64,000 nucleotides of DNA, taken from positions 12,362,398-12,426,397 of the forward strand of contig HG738139.1 of NCBI GenBank assembly GCA_000499405.2. Direction: 5' to 3'. The notes beneath the pieces were generated by a model. It searched no databases and was not told where the DNA came from. It worked only from the letters and a program-made list of their open reading frames with translations. This stretch comes from Onchocerca volvulus. Lineage: Eukaryota > Nematoda > Chromadorea > Rhabditida > Onchocercidae. Below, in pieces: positions 50,801 to 63,889 of this stretch. The number at the start of each line of letters is the position of its first letter. Position 1 is the first letter of the stretch. Position numbers and translations under genes: made by a program.

Positions 50801-52715
50801 ACTATTATTTCAACGAATTATATAAATGAAATTTGAATTATTTTTTGGAAATTTTTCAGAATACCAAAGTTACAATTATCAAATACAGTAATCTTTCGGA
50901 AGCTGAACTTACTGAATTGCTGAAATATGATGCTAGAATAACGAATCTAAATCGAGATGTTTGGTTGAAAAATTGGCTTAAACGTGAAAATTTCAATACT
51001 TACGTCGCTTTTAAAGAGGTATTTTCTTTGTTTATTTATTCATTTACTTCAAATTTCAATTTTTTTAAACCATTTTTCGTTTCCTTTTTTTTTTCTGGAT
51101 TTTAGCGGGAAAATTTTTTATGGCCTACTAAATATAAATTTTCAAGAAAGTTTCTTGGCTTTTTTTTTTTTTAGAAACAAGTGATCGGATACGGTTGTTC
51201 AAGAGAGGTAGCTGGTGGTTATGTATTACCTTTATTAATTGGTCCATTATATGCTGATAATTTTGAAACTGCTAGTGCTCTACTTTATGCTTCATTGGAA
51301 AAATATTATGTAATTAATGCTAATTATTGATTGAATATTCTAATTTTTTTTTTTACAAAATTTAAAATATTTTAAGAATTGGTCAAGTTCTAACCTCGTT
51401 TTTTCATTTTTTGAACGAATAAAAAAAGGTAGGAATGCTAAATTTTAATTCATTCGTTAAAAAAATTTTAATTTTTTTTTTTTTTTGTCTTATATTCAGT
51501 AATTATTTTAACAATAGTAGTTTTAGCTGTGAATTTTGGTATGCTATTTGAATTCTTTTTTTTTTTTTAATTTTTTTTTTTTTGAAAGGAAAATTCAGAA
51601 TTCTTTCTATTTGTTTCTTCAGAATCCGGATGATGATTACGATTGGGATCCTGATATTTTTGCAATTTATCGAAGAAATGTGTATTTTATAGTACCGGAA
51701 CAAAATACTCAAATGATAGCACTAATGGAGAAATTAAAAGGAGAAACAGGAACGCTTAAAAAAGATCGATTATATTATGTTGTAAGTATTTTTTCATTTT
51801 CCATAAAATTATCATCCCATTTAAAAAAAAAAAAATAGCAAAAATTGTGCAAATAAAGATAAATAAATGTATATAATTAGCCTAAATTGGAAATTTAGGC
51901 TAATTATTTTGTAACTTAATTTTACAAAATAATTCCTTTTTAAATTTTTAAGTTCAATATTAAGTAAAAAATCCAATATTATGAGTTCAGTGTTAGGTAA
52001 AATGCATAGAAATTTGATACAGTAATTCAGGAAAAAAAAATTGTTTAGTTTAAAAAAAAGTGAAATTTTAACTGGTGTATTTATTTGGTGTGATCTATTT
52101 TGAATCAAAAATAGTAAATTTCTAGTTTTGCTCATTTTATCATATGTCTTATCATCACAAATTATTATCAATTTTCAATAATTAACAAGATAATAGCAAT
52201 ATTGATTGAATGTAATTCGAATAAGAGGAAAAATATTGATTACTTAAATCTTCTAATTTTCAAATATTGACCGTGGTTATTTTGATCTGAATTGATGACA
52301 TACTGTAATATGTGAAACAAATGAAAAATTTCTTGATTGAAATGGATCATACTTATTTTCCAAGATTTGTGGATGAATAATTAGCCTAATTGTCAAATCT
52401 TTATGTTTGGCCGCTTTTCTTGATAATAGTTGAGAATAGGACAAAAAATATAATTTTGCTCATTTTTCTACCTTTTTCCTTGATAATAGTGGCTTTTTAA
52501 GTTTCTTTTTTTTTTTTTTTGGGGGGGGGATATTGTTTTTTTTAACTTTTGAATTTATGAATAAAAATCATTTACAAATAAAATAGCTTTTTTTTTTTTT
52601 TTTTGAAAATTACGAAGAATAATTACTAACTATATTTAACGTGTCTGCTTCTTAATTTCAGAAGTATGTTGAAAAATTCGACATATTAACAATCTTAATT
52701 GAATGCTTCACGTAA
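47898..52715 (+). CDS. GNAT-family acetyltransferase with YitH-like C-terminal domain
   Basis: Exons 47898-48101, 48475-48586, 49686-49850, 50644-50759, 50860-51018, 51175-51309, 51623-51781 and 52662-52715 (TAA) chain in phase (0, 1, 1, 0, 0, 0, 0) to 367 residues. The start lies nine bases after a TTTATAG acceptor. The GNAT core runs about 90-190: NELLGSIMITYFH and AAYYVIEEYRHSGIGSKLF-like residues. YRHSGIGSKLF carries the R/Q-x-x-G-x-G acetyl-CoA pyrophosphate loop. The C-terminal half (DARITNLNRDVWLKNWLKRE, KQVIGYGCSREVAGGYVLPL, IGPLYADNFETASALLYASL) matches the YitH/HolE-type (Acetyltransf_18, nematode DUF1248) domain. The substrate is unknown; no signal peptide suggests it is intracellular. 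Exon 1's donor (GTTTAA) is weak, and the area around it is duplicated. Confidence 0.88.
48042..48272. repeat. Diverged duplication of exon 1 end of the GNAT gene
   Basis: Bases 48042-48118 and 48184-48272 are related. Both contain GATATAAATTTTCA/GGTATAAATTTTCA, ATGGTACCAATGATGA-type sequence, a CTTTTGATTCA end and ACTATTAATTA. The first copy is the end of exon 1 with its donor. The second, in the intron, has several substitutions and indels and breaks the frame. Confidence 0.85.
51873..51932. repeat. Twin hairpins in the last GNAT intron
   Basis: The first hairpin has perfect 16-bp arms (51873-51888 and 51892-51907) around a 3-base loop. A second stem, ATTTTGTAA with TTACAAAAT, follows directly at about 51906-51932. 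Together they could fold cooperatively in the intron. Confidence 0.85.
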
Positions 52716-54125
52716 AACTATTCCAAACACGTAATACTTACTGAAAATTTCAACATGCCTCTGATGTACTTTAAAATATTTACATTCAGATCACAATATT
52801 TCATGCAGCGATTTATCTGTTATAAAAAAGCCTTCCTGTACTACAATGAAACTTTTTTTTTCTTTTTTTCTTTTTTTTTTTTTTTTTTTATTGACAAATG
52901 GAAGGAGAAAGATTAGAAATTGATTTATTTCTAATTTTCTTATTTCCATCAAATATAGTCATTTGAAACTTTCCTCCACTGTTCATTAGAGAGGAATTTC
53001 TCAAACTGAAAAAATATTTTCCTAAAGTGACACATTCAATTCACCCATCCATTCCTAAATATAACAGCAATACAATACAGACTCAATGATTAATGTTTCG
53101 TAGAAATTCGGCGAATAATATTGTAAAATAATTAATTTTCAGACTCAAACCACAGACAACTTGCCGAATGTTAATTTCAACAAAATTTTCTCCGTTTCCG
53201 ATATGCATATGTCCATCATATAACATATGATTAAATCCAAATGCATTTTCTTCGAACTCGTCAATTTGATTAAATATTTCTAGTGTGATTTTATATTAAT
53301 TATCGTGCAATATGAATAAATAAAATATATAGGAGCTTAAGCGTAAAGAGATTCACTCATGAAAGCATAAGACAAAAATGATCATTCTTGAAAAAATTTG
53401 CATCGAGGATTTTTTTTCGTAGCTCTTGTGATTTAATTTATATGAAACAGAACGAATCATAATTTTAAATTATAACTCAGATTACGTAGTTATGTGTTAT
53501 GTATTATCATAGTCCGAATAGTTATGAATTTGCTTCCTTAACATCAATAATTATTTTTAAAACTAATTTCAGGTTTCCGTAAATTTATGACAATTTCCCG
53601 AGATGTTTTTATAGTTATTTGAAGTAACAACCAGATCAGAAATATAACAAAAATAAACAACGTGCAATAATGCCAAAAACAAAAAACAATACACAAAGGA
53701 AATATCATAAACTAAGAAATAAATCAAGATAAGGTCAAAACGTAAACTGCACCGAAAATTTTATAATTAAAAAATTAACAATCCTAAAAATTTCATCTGA
53801 TGTTTTACATTATCTAAGCGCTTTATCTAATTGGGATTAAACACTATAAATGAAAAAACACCTGTTACAAATATTTTGCAAAAAACTTATTCAAAAATTA
53901 GGTAACGTAAGCTAATGCATGACCGATCGGTTAAATAAAGGTTGAAGAAAACAAGTGTTAGTCCCAATTACAAAATGAAATAAAATGAATAAAAAGCCCC
54001 GAAATGAACTAAGACAGATAGACAAATCAAAACACTGCTGAGATATTGCCTGATGTCAAAGTAATGTCTAAATCCTATTTATCTTTTCAAGAAAACATAT
54101 CGTGGTGATAAGCTTCCTTCTAATT
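52716..54125. other. Intergenic region between convergent genes
   Basis: No exon is visible between the 3' ends of the GNAT and ABCE1 genes. The sequence is AT-rich, less homopolymeric from 53,000 on, and may hold both 3' untranslated regions. Confidence 0.65.
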
Positions 54126-57100
54126 TTAATCTATGTCCAGGAAGAAGTAATTACCACTTTTTTTCTGCTCCATATCTTTCACAGAATCTTTCTTGTTGAT
54201 ACGTGGTCGATAATTATCTTTATCGCGTCGGAATGTTATATCCAGAAGCCGCAAAAAGCGGTTCATTCCTTCTAATAACGATTGAGGTCTGCAAAAAAAA
54301 ATATATATATATATATATTTCGAAGTTTTTGGAGAAAACTGAGAAAAACCTGTAATCTTTCTGAAAAATTAAAAAGCACAATATGTTTAAAAGAACTGAC
54401 GATTGTGCTGAAGCAGATTTTGATGGTGTTCCTTCAAAAACTATCACACGATCAGCAAGATATGTTCCCATCAAAAAGTCATGCTCAACAACGAATGCCG
54501 TTTTCTTAGCATGTAATATGAACCTGTTGATCAAGCAAAATTACATGAAATAGAGTAAGCATTTAATATCAATAGGAACTCAAATCAAGAACGACAATCA
54601 GAAACGAAATTTAATTATATTTGAACCCATAGATTTTACTTTATTTAATGGCGATTCATCACCTGAATGATGACTTATAATGAGTTTAAAAAAAAAAGAA
54701 TGTCTTATGACTCATCCCTACACTGAAATATGAAATAAAACTTTATATTTCCAACTATATAATTCATCGAATAAATAGCTGCCGCTGAATTGCATTTGAT
54801 CATATTATTAAGCAATTCATTTTGCCAAAGAAATCATGACATATAAATTCTATTTAATGATTTTTTTTTTTTTTTTGTACGAAACACGATGGTAGTAGTA
54901 ATAATAACAATAGATCATTCATTATTAGTAATTATAATAATCGAGTATTTAGAAAATTCATCAAAACTACCTCTTTATGACTTTTGCAGCATGTAATCGT
55001 TGTTCTGAATCAAGATATGCACTTGGTTCATCGATTAGATAAACATCAGCTACTTTCCCGAGACATAAAGCTAGTGCAACCCGTTGCAATTCACCACCAG
55101 ATAAATGTTGCACCTGTGAAATAAAAAGATTTTGATTAAGTTAAATTCTAACATGCATTTCATATATTAATTAAACCATAATTACAAATTATCTTAGGAC
55201 TACTGTAAAAAATATGCGTTCCATGTTACATAATATGAGTCCCATATTTTTCCAAATACTTGATTCAAGTCAATTCAAAATTGAGCAGAAATAATTCTGC
55301 GTAGTTAAAATTATGTTAGTTCAAGAATAGAAACGATCGATGGAAGAGACTTTACTTCAAGATTAAGCAAATTGTCGATCATTAAAGGCGATAAAACATC
55401 TGTTTTAAACTGTGCATGATTAATCATGTCGGGTATTTTTTCATATAAAAGATGTCGCACAGAACATTGTGATTTTGGACTAATTTTCTGCGGTTTGTAC
55501 GATATATTTAACCGTGGAATTTCCGTTGATTCATCATCCACTTGCAAATTACCAGCAAGAATTCTGAAATATTTTTTATTTAAAAAAAAATCTACAGCCC
55601 GAAATTTAAGAATAAAGCTTTCAGTGAATGTATATCAATCAAGAATAATTTATTAATTAGAGAGAGAATTTACTTCCCAGAAGGGATTTTTTTTTTTAAC
55701 ATTCATTAAAAAGTTTCTCAACGTTTTGGAAAGTCTTTTTTTTTTTTTTTTTAAATTTCGAAACAAAACAGACCTAATCATTGTCGTTTTTCCCGTACCA
55801 TTCTCTCCGAGCATGACAATGATTTCAGAATCAGTAAATTCACCACTTTCAACTTTTAATTCAAAATTTCCTATATGTTTAGTAAATGATGGATATGTGT
55901 AACGAGCTGTCCGTTTAACTATTTCTTTCTCTGCTTGATCGGTAACTTTGAAGGATAACTCAGAATCTCTGCAATACTCAAATTAAAAAATACAAATATA
56001 CATGTACTCTAGATTTTCTTGATTCCGAATAAAAAAGAGCCTGTTTGAAACAAATTGGACATCATACCTGAAACGCATGTTTTCAGTTGGAATGAAGCCA
56101 TCCAAAAATATATTGATGCCTTCTCTAACACCAGATGGCAATGTTACAACGCCGTAGACTCCTGGCATACCATAAAGACAGCATACAAAATCAGAGAGAT
56201 AATCTAATACAGCTAAATCATGTTCTACGACAATGACATAACTGAAAAAGAATGACAATCTAATCTAAAGTTTGAAAATTTATCTGCTTGCCTCATAAAG
56301 ATCTACTGGTAGTTCTGAGATACAGATCAAAAGCAGATAAAACGATATTTCGTATTGTGAAATGGCTAAAAAACAAAATACCTATTTTGATTCGACCTGA
56401 TATTTCGAAGCTGCATTTTTATTTACAATTAAGAAGAAACTCACTTATGTGGTGTAACTAAATCCCGTATAATTTTGGCTGCTTTCAAACGCTGTTTTAC
56501 ATCCAAATAACTGCTTGGCTCATCGAACATGTAAACATCAGCATGCTGTACAACACACATGGCTATCGCAAAACGCTGTAGTTCTCCACCCGACAACTGA
56601 TCAAGCATTCGATCTTTGACACCATTAAGCTCTGAAAAACGCTACTCAGTATTGAAATATTTTTAAAAAACGCAGGAACAAAGAATATTTTCAGTCGATA
56701 TGGAAATTCTCAATAAGTAATAAAGGAATTTTAGAAAGATTTTCAAAAAATCGATCGAAAACATACCTAATTCTTCGTAAATTTGCAACAAATTTTCTCG
56801 GTCACACTTTTTTGTCAATAATTCTTGCACTTGTCCTTTCGCTGCTCTGCAAAAGTAAAACAAGCCTTCAACAATGAAATAAATATGTCAGGAAGAATAA
56901 CTTTTTTCATCCTTTTCGCAGAGTCGAAATTTAAAAAACCATATAAAATTTTCGGATTATGACAAAATCTAAATTTTTCATCCATTATTTAGTCACAATA
57001 GTTTGTATTTAACTAATAAAAAAATAACGGAGTTTGAGACACTATTATTTTCATTAAAACACTCAAACGATCGTTTTGTTTCGCACTTAGAATGAGAGAT

Positions 57101-59372
57101 GGAAAGAAGTAAAATATTAAGTAAATCGTAAAAACTAAGAAAATAAAATCCTTCGGTACTTGTTCGAAGTCGGTACTTACTTCCTTCTCATGTCTTCAAG
57201 GAAAAATAATAGTTATGACAAGATCAGAAAACTAAACGGCGGGGTTACAGTTACTGCTTAAATCATATGCGTAAAAGTATCGTCGTTGTTTAAACAAAAA
57301 AAGAGGCAAAAAAATTATATACTTCGGAATTTGATCAACATATTGCGGTTTTGCAACGGCTTTCAAATTATCTTCTAATATTTTTGTGAAATAATTCTGC
57401 AGCTCTGAACCACGAAAATAGGCTAAGATTGATGGCCAGTCAGGAGGAGTCTGCAACAATCCATAATTTCATTAATTTATCTAAGCTAAGATATTCATAA
57501 GCTAGTTCCTGAAAATCCATAACCAAAACTAGAAATTCATGAGATACATGATAAAATGAATTTCGCACAAACACTGTCTATAAAATAAAGAATTTTGAAA
57601 TAATTATATTGGTAAAGTATATTTTTATTACTAACTTCAAATTTTCCAAGATTAGGTTTTAACTTTCCAGCCAAAATTTTTAGCGCTGTCGATTTTCCAA
57701 TTCCATTTGTGCCAACAAGACCTAGCACCTTAAGAATTACATTTAGAACTTTCTTGTAGCCACAAAGTATCTTCAGAAAAAAAAAAAAAAAACGGCTAAA
57801 TACTGTTATGGATGTTCTAGTGACATATATTATAAATAATCTCACGTCAAACTTTTTGGATATTTCCGAAAGTTATTCAACTGTCTCTTTGTACATATCC
57901 AGTGTTCTATGTTAATATCAATCCCTTAATTCCATAGCTTTAAAACAGAAACTGCTAAAAAAATAAAAAAAAAAAAGAAACTTCTCCAGTGCGTGGAGTC
58001 GGTAAGCGATGCAATTTGAAGGAATTTTTACTAAATCGATGAGTTGTATCTTTGGCCAAATTGCTAGGCAAATTTATAATTTTTATTGCTTCATAAGGAC
58101 ATTTCTGAAAAGAAAAAATGGAAAAAAAAATAAAGAAAAATAGCTGCAAAAAAAGAAATCTGTCTGAAAACTGTGTCATGAATTGGTAGATTTAGTAATA
58201 TCGGACAACACATAAAATGTTCTCGAAACCTAAAAAAATCCAGAAAACAGCTATTCACTGGACTGATGATTTAGAATGTAACGCAATTCTAAAATAATTA
58301 GGAATGGAAACTGAGAGTCCGAAACACCAAAAATCAGGAGAGCTAAATGGAATGTTAAATGAATGACATTAAAAAAAATTCTTCTAGAAAATTCATATTT
58401 CCTGCGCAATGATGTCATCCCTATTGAACGACGCATTATTGGACTGCACAGTTTGATAACTTGTCCTAGTCATCATTAAAAATTCTTGAATGCAGAAAAG
58501 TTAAAATAAAATAAGCAAAAAAAGTATAGTTCTCAAAAATCAATTCATGCGAGTTACTTTAGCTGCAACGGATTGAGTGAATTATTAATATCTTGTAAAT
58601 CAATATGTTATGAGAAAACTGTCTAAAAGTCATCCATTGATATCATGCAAGAAAATTCCGATAAAATATAAAAAACTGCACTAAAAATAAATTGCTCTAA
58701 ACAATAACACAGATTTGAATAGCAAAGACATAAATTTTGGACAAAAGTTCTGAAATCGAAAATTCAAAAACAACATTTACAGAAACATACCTTCACACAG
58801 ATACCGCAGCCAATGCACAAAGTTTCAGATATTTCCGCCATTCTAGAATTGCTTTCCACAACGATGCACTGCTTTCCTAAATAGTATCAAATTTATAATA
58901 ATAAAAAAAGAAAAAAAGAGAAACATTAACTAAAACGATGCATTCCAAATACTTGCAGTTCATATGTATTCAATTATATATCCATGCAATCTTGGAATGA
59001 CTCAACAGACCTAAATTAGAGCTAGATCCTTCAGTTCACCCAGTAACAGGTGAAATTTCAACTTAAGATTCAATTACCAAAGAACAAACTTATTTTTCCT
59101 GGCAATCCTATAAAATAATTCGCGATTTGACAACCAAAAAAATATACACAGAATAAAAATTTAAACTATAGATTCTGAAAACTTATTTTGCCCATAAATT
59201 ATTCTCTATGATCAAAAAAAAAAAAATAAAAAAAAAAAATACCCATTCGTACAACAGGACATGATTTTTTGCATGCAAGACCACAATTTTTTGGTTTACA
59301 ACGATCCTTTTCGACGATAGCAATACGTGTCATCTTATCCGTCTCTTCCTGCTGCTTTCGTAAACGATTCAT
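54126..59372 (-). CDS. abce-1: ABCE1 / RNase L inhibitor, ribosome recycling ATPase
   Basis: ABCE1 splits ribosomes after termination and in initiation, using an iron-sulphur domain and twin ATPase sites. Thirteen minus-strand exons chain in phase: 59243-59372, 58791-58876, 57982-58104, 57636-57728, 57323-57450, 56767-56846, 56445-56631, 56068-56241, 55774-55968, 55356-55563, 54971-55113, 54401-54523, 54126-54288; 610 residues, normal for the family. The N-terminus has the eight cluster cysteines ([29 protein letters not shown]). NBD1: Walker [10 protein letters not shown] (about 119-127), [25 protein letters not shown]. The hinge follows. NBD2: [34 protein letters not shown]. The C-terminus has [20 protein letters not shown] and YFFLD. 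All catalytic motifs are intact. The protein is cytosolic. A second in-frame Met at residue 14 is a possible alternative start. Confidence 0.97.
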
Positions 59373-60473
59373 TTTGTATCACTACGATCCCGTTATCCGG
59401 GAAAGCAATTTGGACTGCTGAAAAATGAATTCATAAGTTCTTACCTGCTTTTTTTAAACTAGATATATAGCCTGATAAATCAGCATGAAATTATATGTTC
59501 CAGCATCATTATTAATTAAACGGTCAGAAACCATCTATTCTGCTAAAATGTCAGAATAGCCAAAAATTCCGCCTTCGTCGCTTAAAACAAATCAGCTGTA
59601 ATTTGAGTTTATTTGCGTCGTTTTTTTTTTTTTTTTCTTTTTCGGTGTTCTTAAAACTGCCAAAAAAGATGCTCTTAAGGCTTTTGTAATTACTGCAAAC
59701 ATATGATATGCTATTTCATCATTCCTGGACAGCAATTCCAATATAAAAATTTCATAATCTATTCATACTTTTCAGACTTTTAAGCAACAAATTTCCTTTT
59801 TTGGATCGGCTATATATAAAGCAATGGCATCATACCATCAATAGAAAAAAATTATTTCAAAAATTTATAACGTTGTGATAGAACAAAATACACAAAAAAG
59901 TATACTTAGTCAAAAACAACTTTAATTATTAATTGAAATTATTATAAATGCAAAAGCGTGTCAACAATATAAGTTCAGATATCTCAATATGAGCTCGATA
60001 ATAATAAAACTAATCTTAATCAAAATTGAAAAAACCAATAACATTCCAAAAATCCTTTTCAAATCTGAAGCTTCTAAAATGAATCGAATAAATAGTATGA
60101 GCATATAAAGATGCAAAAAAATCTAGTAGGAAATTTGACTATATGTATTCATTATGAAAGAAATTAAAAGGCGACAGAAAATCAACAATATTTGAAATAA
60201 GGCGAAAAAAAAAAAAAAAAAAAAAAAAAACAACTGGAGACGAAGAGAAAAATGAATAATCCAGCTACCTCCTTTCCCTTACCCTCTCCTCCATTAACTT
60301 TCCGAAGTATGTAAAGGTATGAAAGAAAAACGATTCTCTTCGAAGTGTGAAAGAAAGAAAAAATGAAAAACATGAAAATACCAGTACTTATCATTCCCTA
60401 AAAAGAACAAAGAGAAGAAATAATAAAATTTAAAAAATAGATAAAAAAAAAACAATATCATCAAAAAATGAAA
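59373..60473. other. Gap between ABCE1 and helicase genes
   Basis: No exon is visible. It separates the 3' end of the helicase gene from the 5' end of abce-1 on the same strand, so it should hold the abce-1 promoter. It includes T-runs near 59620 and a poly-A run at 60208-60230. Confidence 0.65.
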
Positions 60474-63400
60474 TCACTCTGCAGCTCCATAGGTAATACG
60501 ATTTCTTTGTTTCATCGAAAAGGCAACATAGAATTTCTTCTCATATTCCACGGCTAATTCAAGCATAACTTCTACAAATGAATCTTTGGAACGACCAATA
60601 AAGAGCAATGCATCTCTGATCTTAAGAAGAGTTGCCTGAAAAAAGTTTTTGAAACAATGCGCAAGAATTTTTATAATTATAGACAAATTTGAAAATCAGA
60701 AAAGACTCTTAAGATTAAAGAATTCCAGCAACAGAAACTGGCAAAATTTTGTATTTCATCCATTTGGAATGATTTAGTTTATTTTATTTCATGCTAATTG
60801 AGCAGAAAAACGAAAATCGATAATTATATATATTAATTTTACTGCGCCTGACTGTTAAGCACATTATGAAAAAACATGAAGCAGTGCAAACCACATCAGA
60901 GATATCATGAGAATATTTACGTCCTGAAATTCCAAATAATAATTGGAATTCTATTGCTATATAAATCTTGTGAAAAATGAAAAAGTATTTGAAATAACAT
61001 ACTGAAAAACTGTGAATTAAAGCCCAAACTCTATTTTCACTAATTCCATTATCTCGTTCCAATGCTTTTTTTGACTCTAGACGCCAAAAGTCAACTGCAT
61101 AGGCGTTCAGGTATATCTAAAACACCATATGTTTGTGAATTAAAGTTGATGATAAAATTTCTAGATTGATTTTTTTTCATAGATATAATGCAAAGAAAAA
61201 AAGATATTAAATAAAGATTAATTTTAGAAATGCAATATAATCCAAATAAATCTAAATCAAACAGAACATCTTTTCTAAGAAAAAAAAGATGAAAAAATCA
61301 AAGTCAACATAAAAGAAATTTTAAATGCCATGGAGAATGAAAAATTACGTGCTTAAATTAGACATTATTCATATTATTCAAACATTGCTCCATATAACTG
61401 AAAGATTTATCGGTAAATTTAATATTTATGCCCATCCTTAGACCTATCAAATGACAAAAATTTTATAAATAAAGTTTAAAGAAAACCCTTACTTTTCTAC
61501 CACGATGATCAACTGGATTTGGCGACCGAGTTGGTATAAATGCTTCATCAAAAAGCATATTATCATGGAATGGATGAACAATATTCGACGAGAACATTGA
61601 AACTGATGAATCGGCATAACCTGTTAGCGAAAATATTTCACCCTAAAACGAATCAATTTACGAAAATGGAGTAATTTTTTAAATAAGAAAAGCTCAAAAA
61701 TAAAGCGGAAAATATTTAAACATTAATTGGGTTTCACTATATTACAGAAATTAAAAATGACAGTTCGATAACTGAGCTAAAAATCAGACAGTGTAAAAAC
61801 TATAGCGAACATTGAGTTAAATGTGAACTAGGCTCCGACTCTCAATTACTTCATTCTTCAGCAGACATTCAAAATTTCTTAAACTCGAAATTCAAATAAA
61901 AGTGATTCGAATTAAAATTTGTATCATATGATTTTTTATCGTATCATATGATCTAATTTTTATATCGAAATACGGCAGATTTAATGAAACATCATTTCTA
62001 AAGTAACTGTATACTTCGCAGTATCAACATATAACGCAACTTTTTCGATAATCTGTACAGCTTACCATTAGTGCATAATAAGGATTATCATGGTTTCAAA
62101 TAATTACCTGAAGTCTTTCATTAGGACCAGCCAATCGCATAAATTCTCGATATAAATTTTCCACTTTGTCGGTATACTGTTCAATCAAGTAAGCGATATT
62201 TTCGGGCAAAGGTTTTAAGAAAATCTGTAAAATTTCAATTAAATTCTTCCTTCGAATGAAAAAAAAAATTAATAATCACAGATAATTTAATAGTTTAATT
62301 TTAATCATCAGTAACTTTCTAGTACTTATTCTATTTACGAAATACGAAATAGAATGAAGCAAAGAGAATAAAGCAATATTTAAAAATTAAATAATTTTTA
62401 ATTTTGCTGTTATGTAATCACACAATAAACACAATCACATAATTTCTTTATCCTAATCAATTATTTGTCATAAATTTTTTAATATCTTGAAGATTCCAGT
62501 CCCGATTTTAAAGTCTATCAGATGAGCGTTTCTTTTCCGTACTTAGCTAAAGCATTAAGAAATTATAAAATACGAACGAACCTCTGATTCACTTGTTGAC
62601 GGATAGGAATTCTTGTCATTCGGATTCCAACTAAGCGGCAAACGTAAATTGGTAAATAGATGCGCGAAAATAAGCACCAACTGATTTTTTACTTCCTCTC
62701 TTGATATTGTGCGACTTTCGCACAACTTATGGAATACACCATTTTGAAGAAGATGAGCAAAAAGAAGGTTACCCGGCTCGCTGGCTGATAAATGGCATAC
62801 GAGAGGAGCCAAACCGCTCAATTCACCCTGAATATTTATATGTTAACACATTCTCTCTGAAAATAACTGCGATCATTTGGACAATGAAACGAGATAATTT
62901 ATTAGCGGAAAAGTTGATTCCGACTAATAGAAACGTATCTTTTAGTAAAAAGGATTTTTATTGATAAATGGAAGTGCATTTTCTTCTGGTACGATACAAA
63001 CAATTATTAGAGAATATCTAAGGAAATTGATAACAGGAATATTTTTTCTTTGCTGCTATTAGAGAATAATATTCGTCTTTCACTGTCGATTTATTGTAGA
63101 AACTGTCGCTGTATCGGTACAAACACTCTCTTAGAAGAATGCTTATCGAAAGCTGATGTAGAAAACTGATCCTACTCCATAATCTTTTTTCTTCATAATC
63201 GGATCTTATAAATTTTTTCGGACGTTCCTTCTCCTCTCCTGATCTCCAACATGTCGTCTCATGATTGGTCGATCTTGTTTTATTTATTTGTTAATCGGAA
63301 TGTTTTGGTGATAAACATGTTTATCCTTTTAGTGAAAAACATGTCTATCCCTTGTTAGTAAACTTCTTTCCCCTTTTGGTGGTAAACATGCTCATTGTTT

Positions 63401-63889
63401 TAGTAATAAACATGTTTACTGGCTTGGTTCATTTGGAATACGAGCTTTTTGATCTTTAACACTTCTTTTTATATTAATTATATCTTTCGGATTTTTCCGA
63501 TATTCATAGCCATTTCAAATATGTACCTAGGGTAATTTTAAATTAGCCTAATCATTTCAAACTTATATGAAGTAAACCTCAACACAACTAATCAGAACCC
63601 TGTGGTATCTCATGACCTATTTAAAGTTTACGAAACACTTGCTCTGAATTGTCGACACCGCTTAACATCATCGTTAATGAAACTTATGAATGTGATTCGA
63701 GAAAGATTAAATGAAAAAATAAATAAAAAGAACACAAAAATAATAACGGACCTCTTGATTCAACAAATTCGAAAAACGCAACACTTGAACGGCAAAAAGC
63801 GTGTACAGCTTGAGCTGTTTCTGCACTGTTGATGATAATTCAGCACGTGTATGAAGAATAAAAGAATTCGTCAAGAACGATAAAGCGGT
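60474..63889 (-). CDS. C-terminal part of a Ski2-like helicase (DDX60-like)
   Basis: Minus-strand exons 63752-63889, 62582-62827, 62108-62224, 61493-61642, 61003-61116 and 60474-60635 (TGA) are all phase 0 and give 308 C-terminal residues; the 5' part lies beyond the window. Recognisable blocks are SGLAPLVCHLSASEPGNLLF, AHLLQNGVFHKLCE, PNPVDHRGRK, YLNAYAVDFWRLESKKALER, DNGISENRVWALIHSFS and the terminal KIRDALLFIGRSKDSF. The YAVDF block followed by an alpha-helical tail recalls the C-terminal region of DDX60-type Ski2-like RNA helicases, but the helicase motifs themselves are outside the window, so the assignment is tentative. Phase-0 introns throughout are unusual beside neighbouring genes. 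The intron 62828-63751 contains a degenerate TAAACATG repeat. Confidence 0.6.
63301..63420. repeat. Degenerate repeat with GTAAACATG/TAAACATGTTTA sites
   Basis: Four imperfect copies of about 30 bases contain TTTTGGTGATAAACATGTTT, TTTTAGTGAAAAACATGTCT, TTTTGGTGGTAAACATGCTC and TTTTAGTAATAAACATGTTT. Two hold the palindrome TAAACATGTTTA. The TAAACA core is forkhead-like. They lie in a helicase-gene intron. Confidence 0.8.

Noticed and set aside
38786..60230. Long homopolymers (for example 38786-38810, 40071-40101, 49240-49262, 60208-60230)
   Set aside because: Considered as transposon poly-A tails, but no target-site duplications or element bodies are visible. They are common all over the window.
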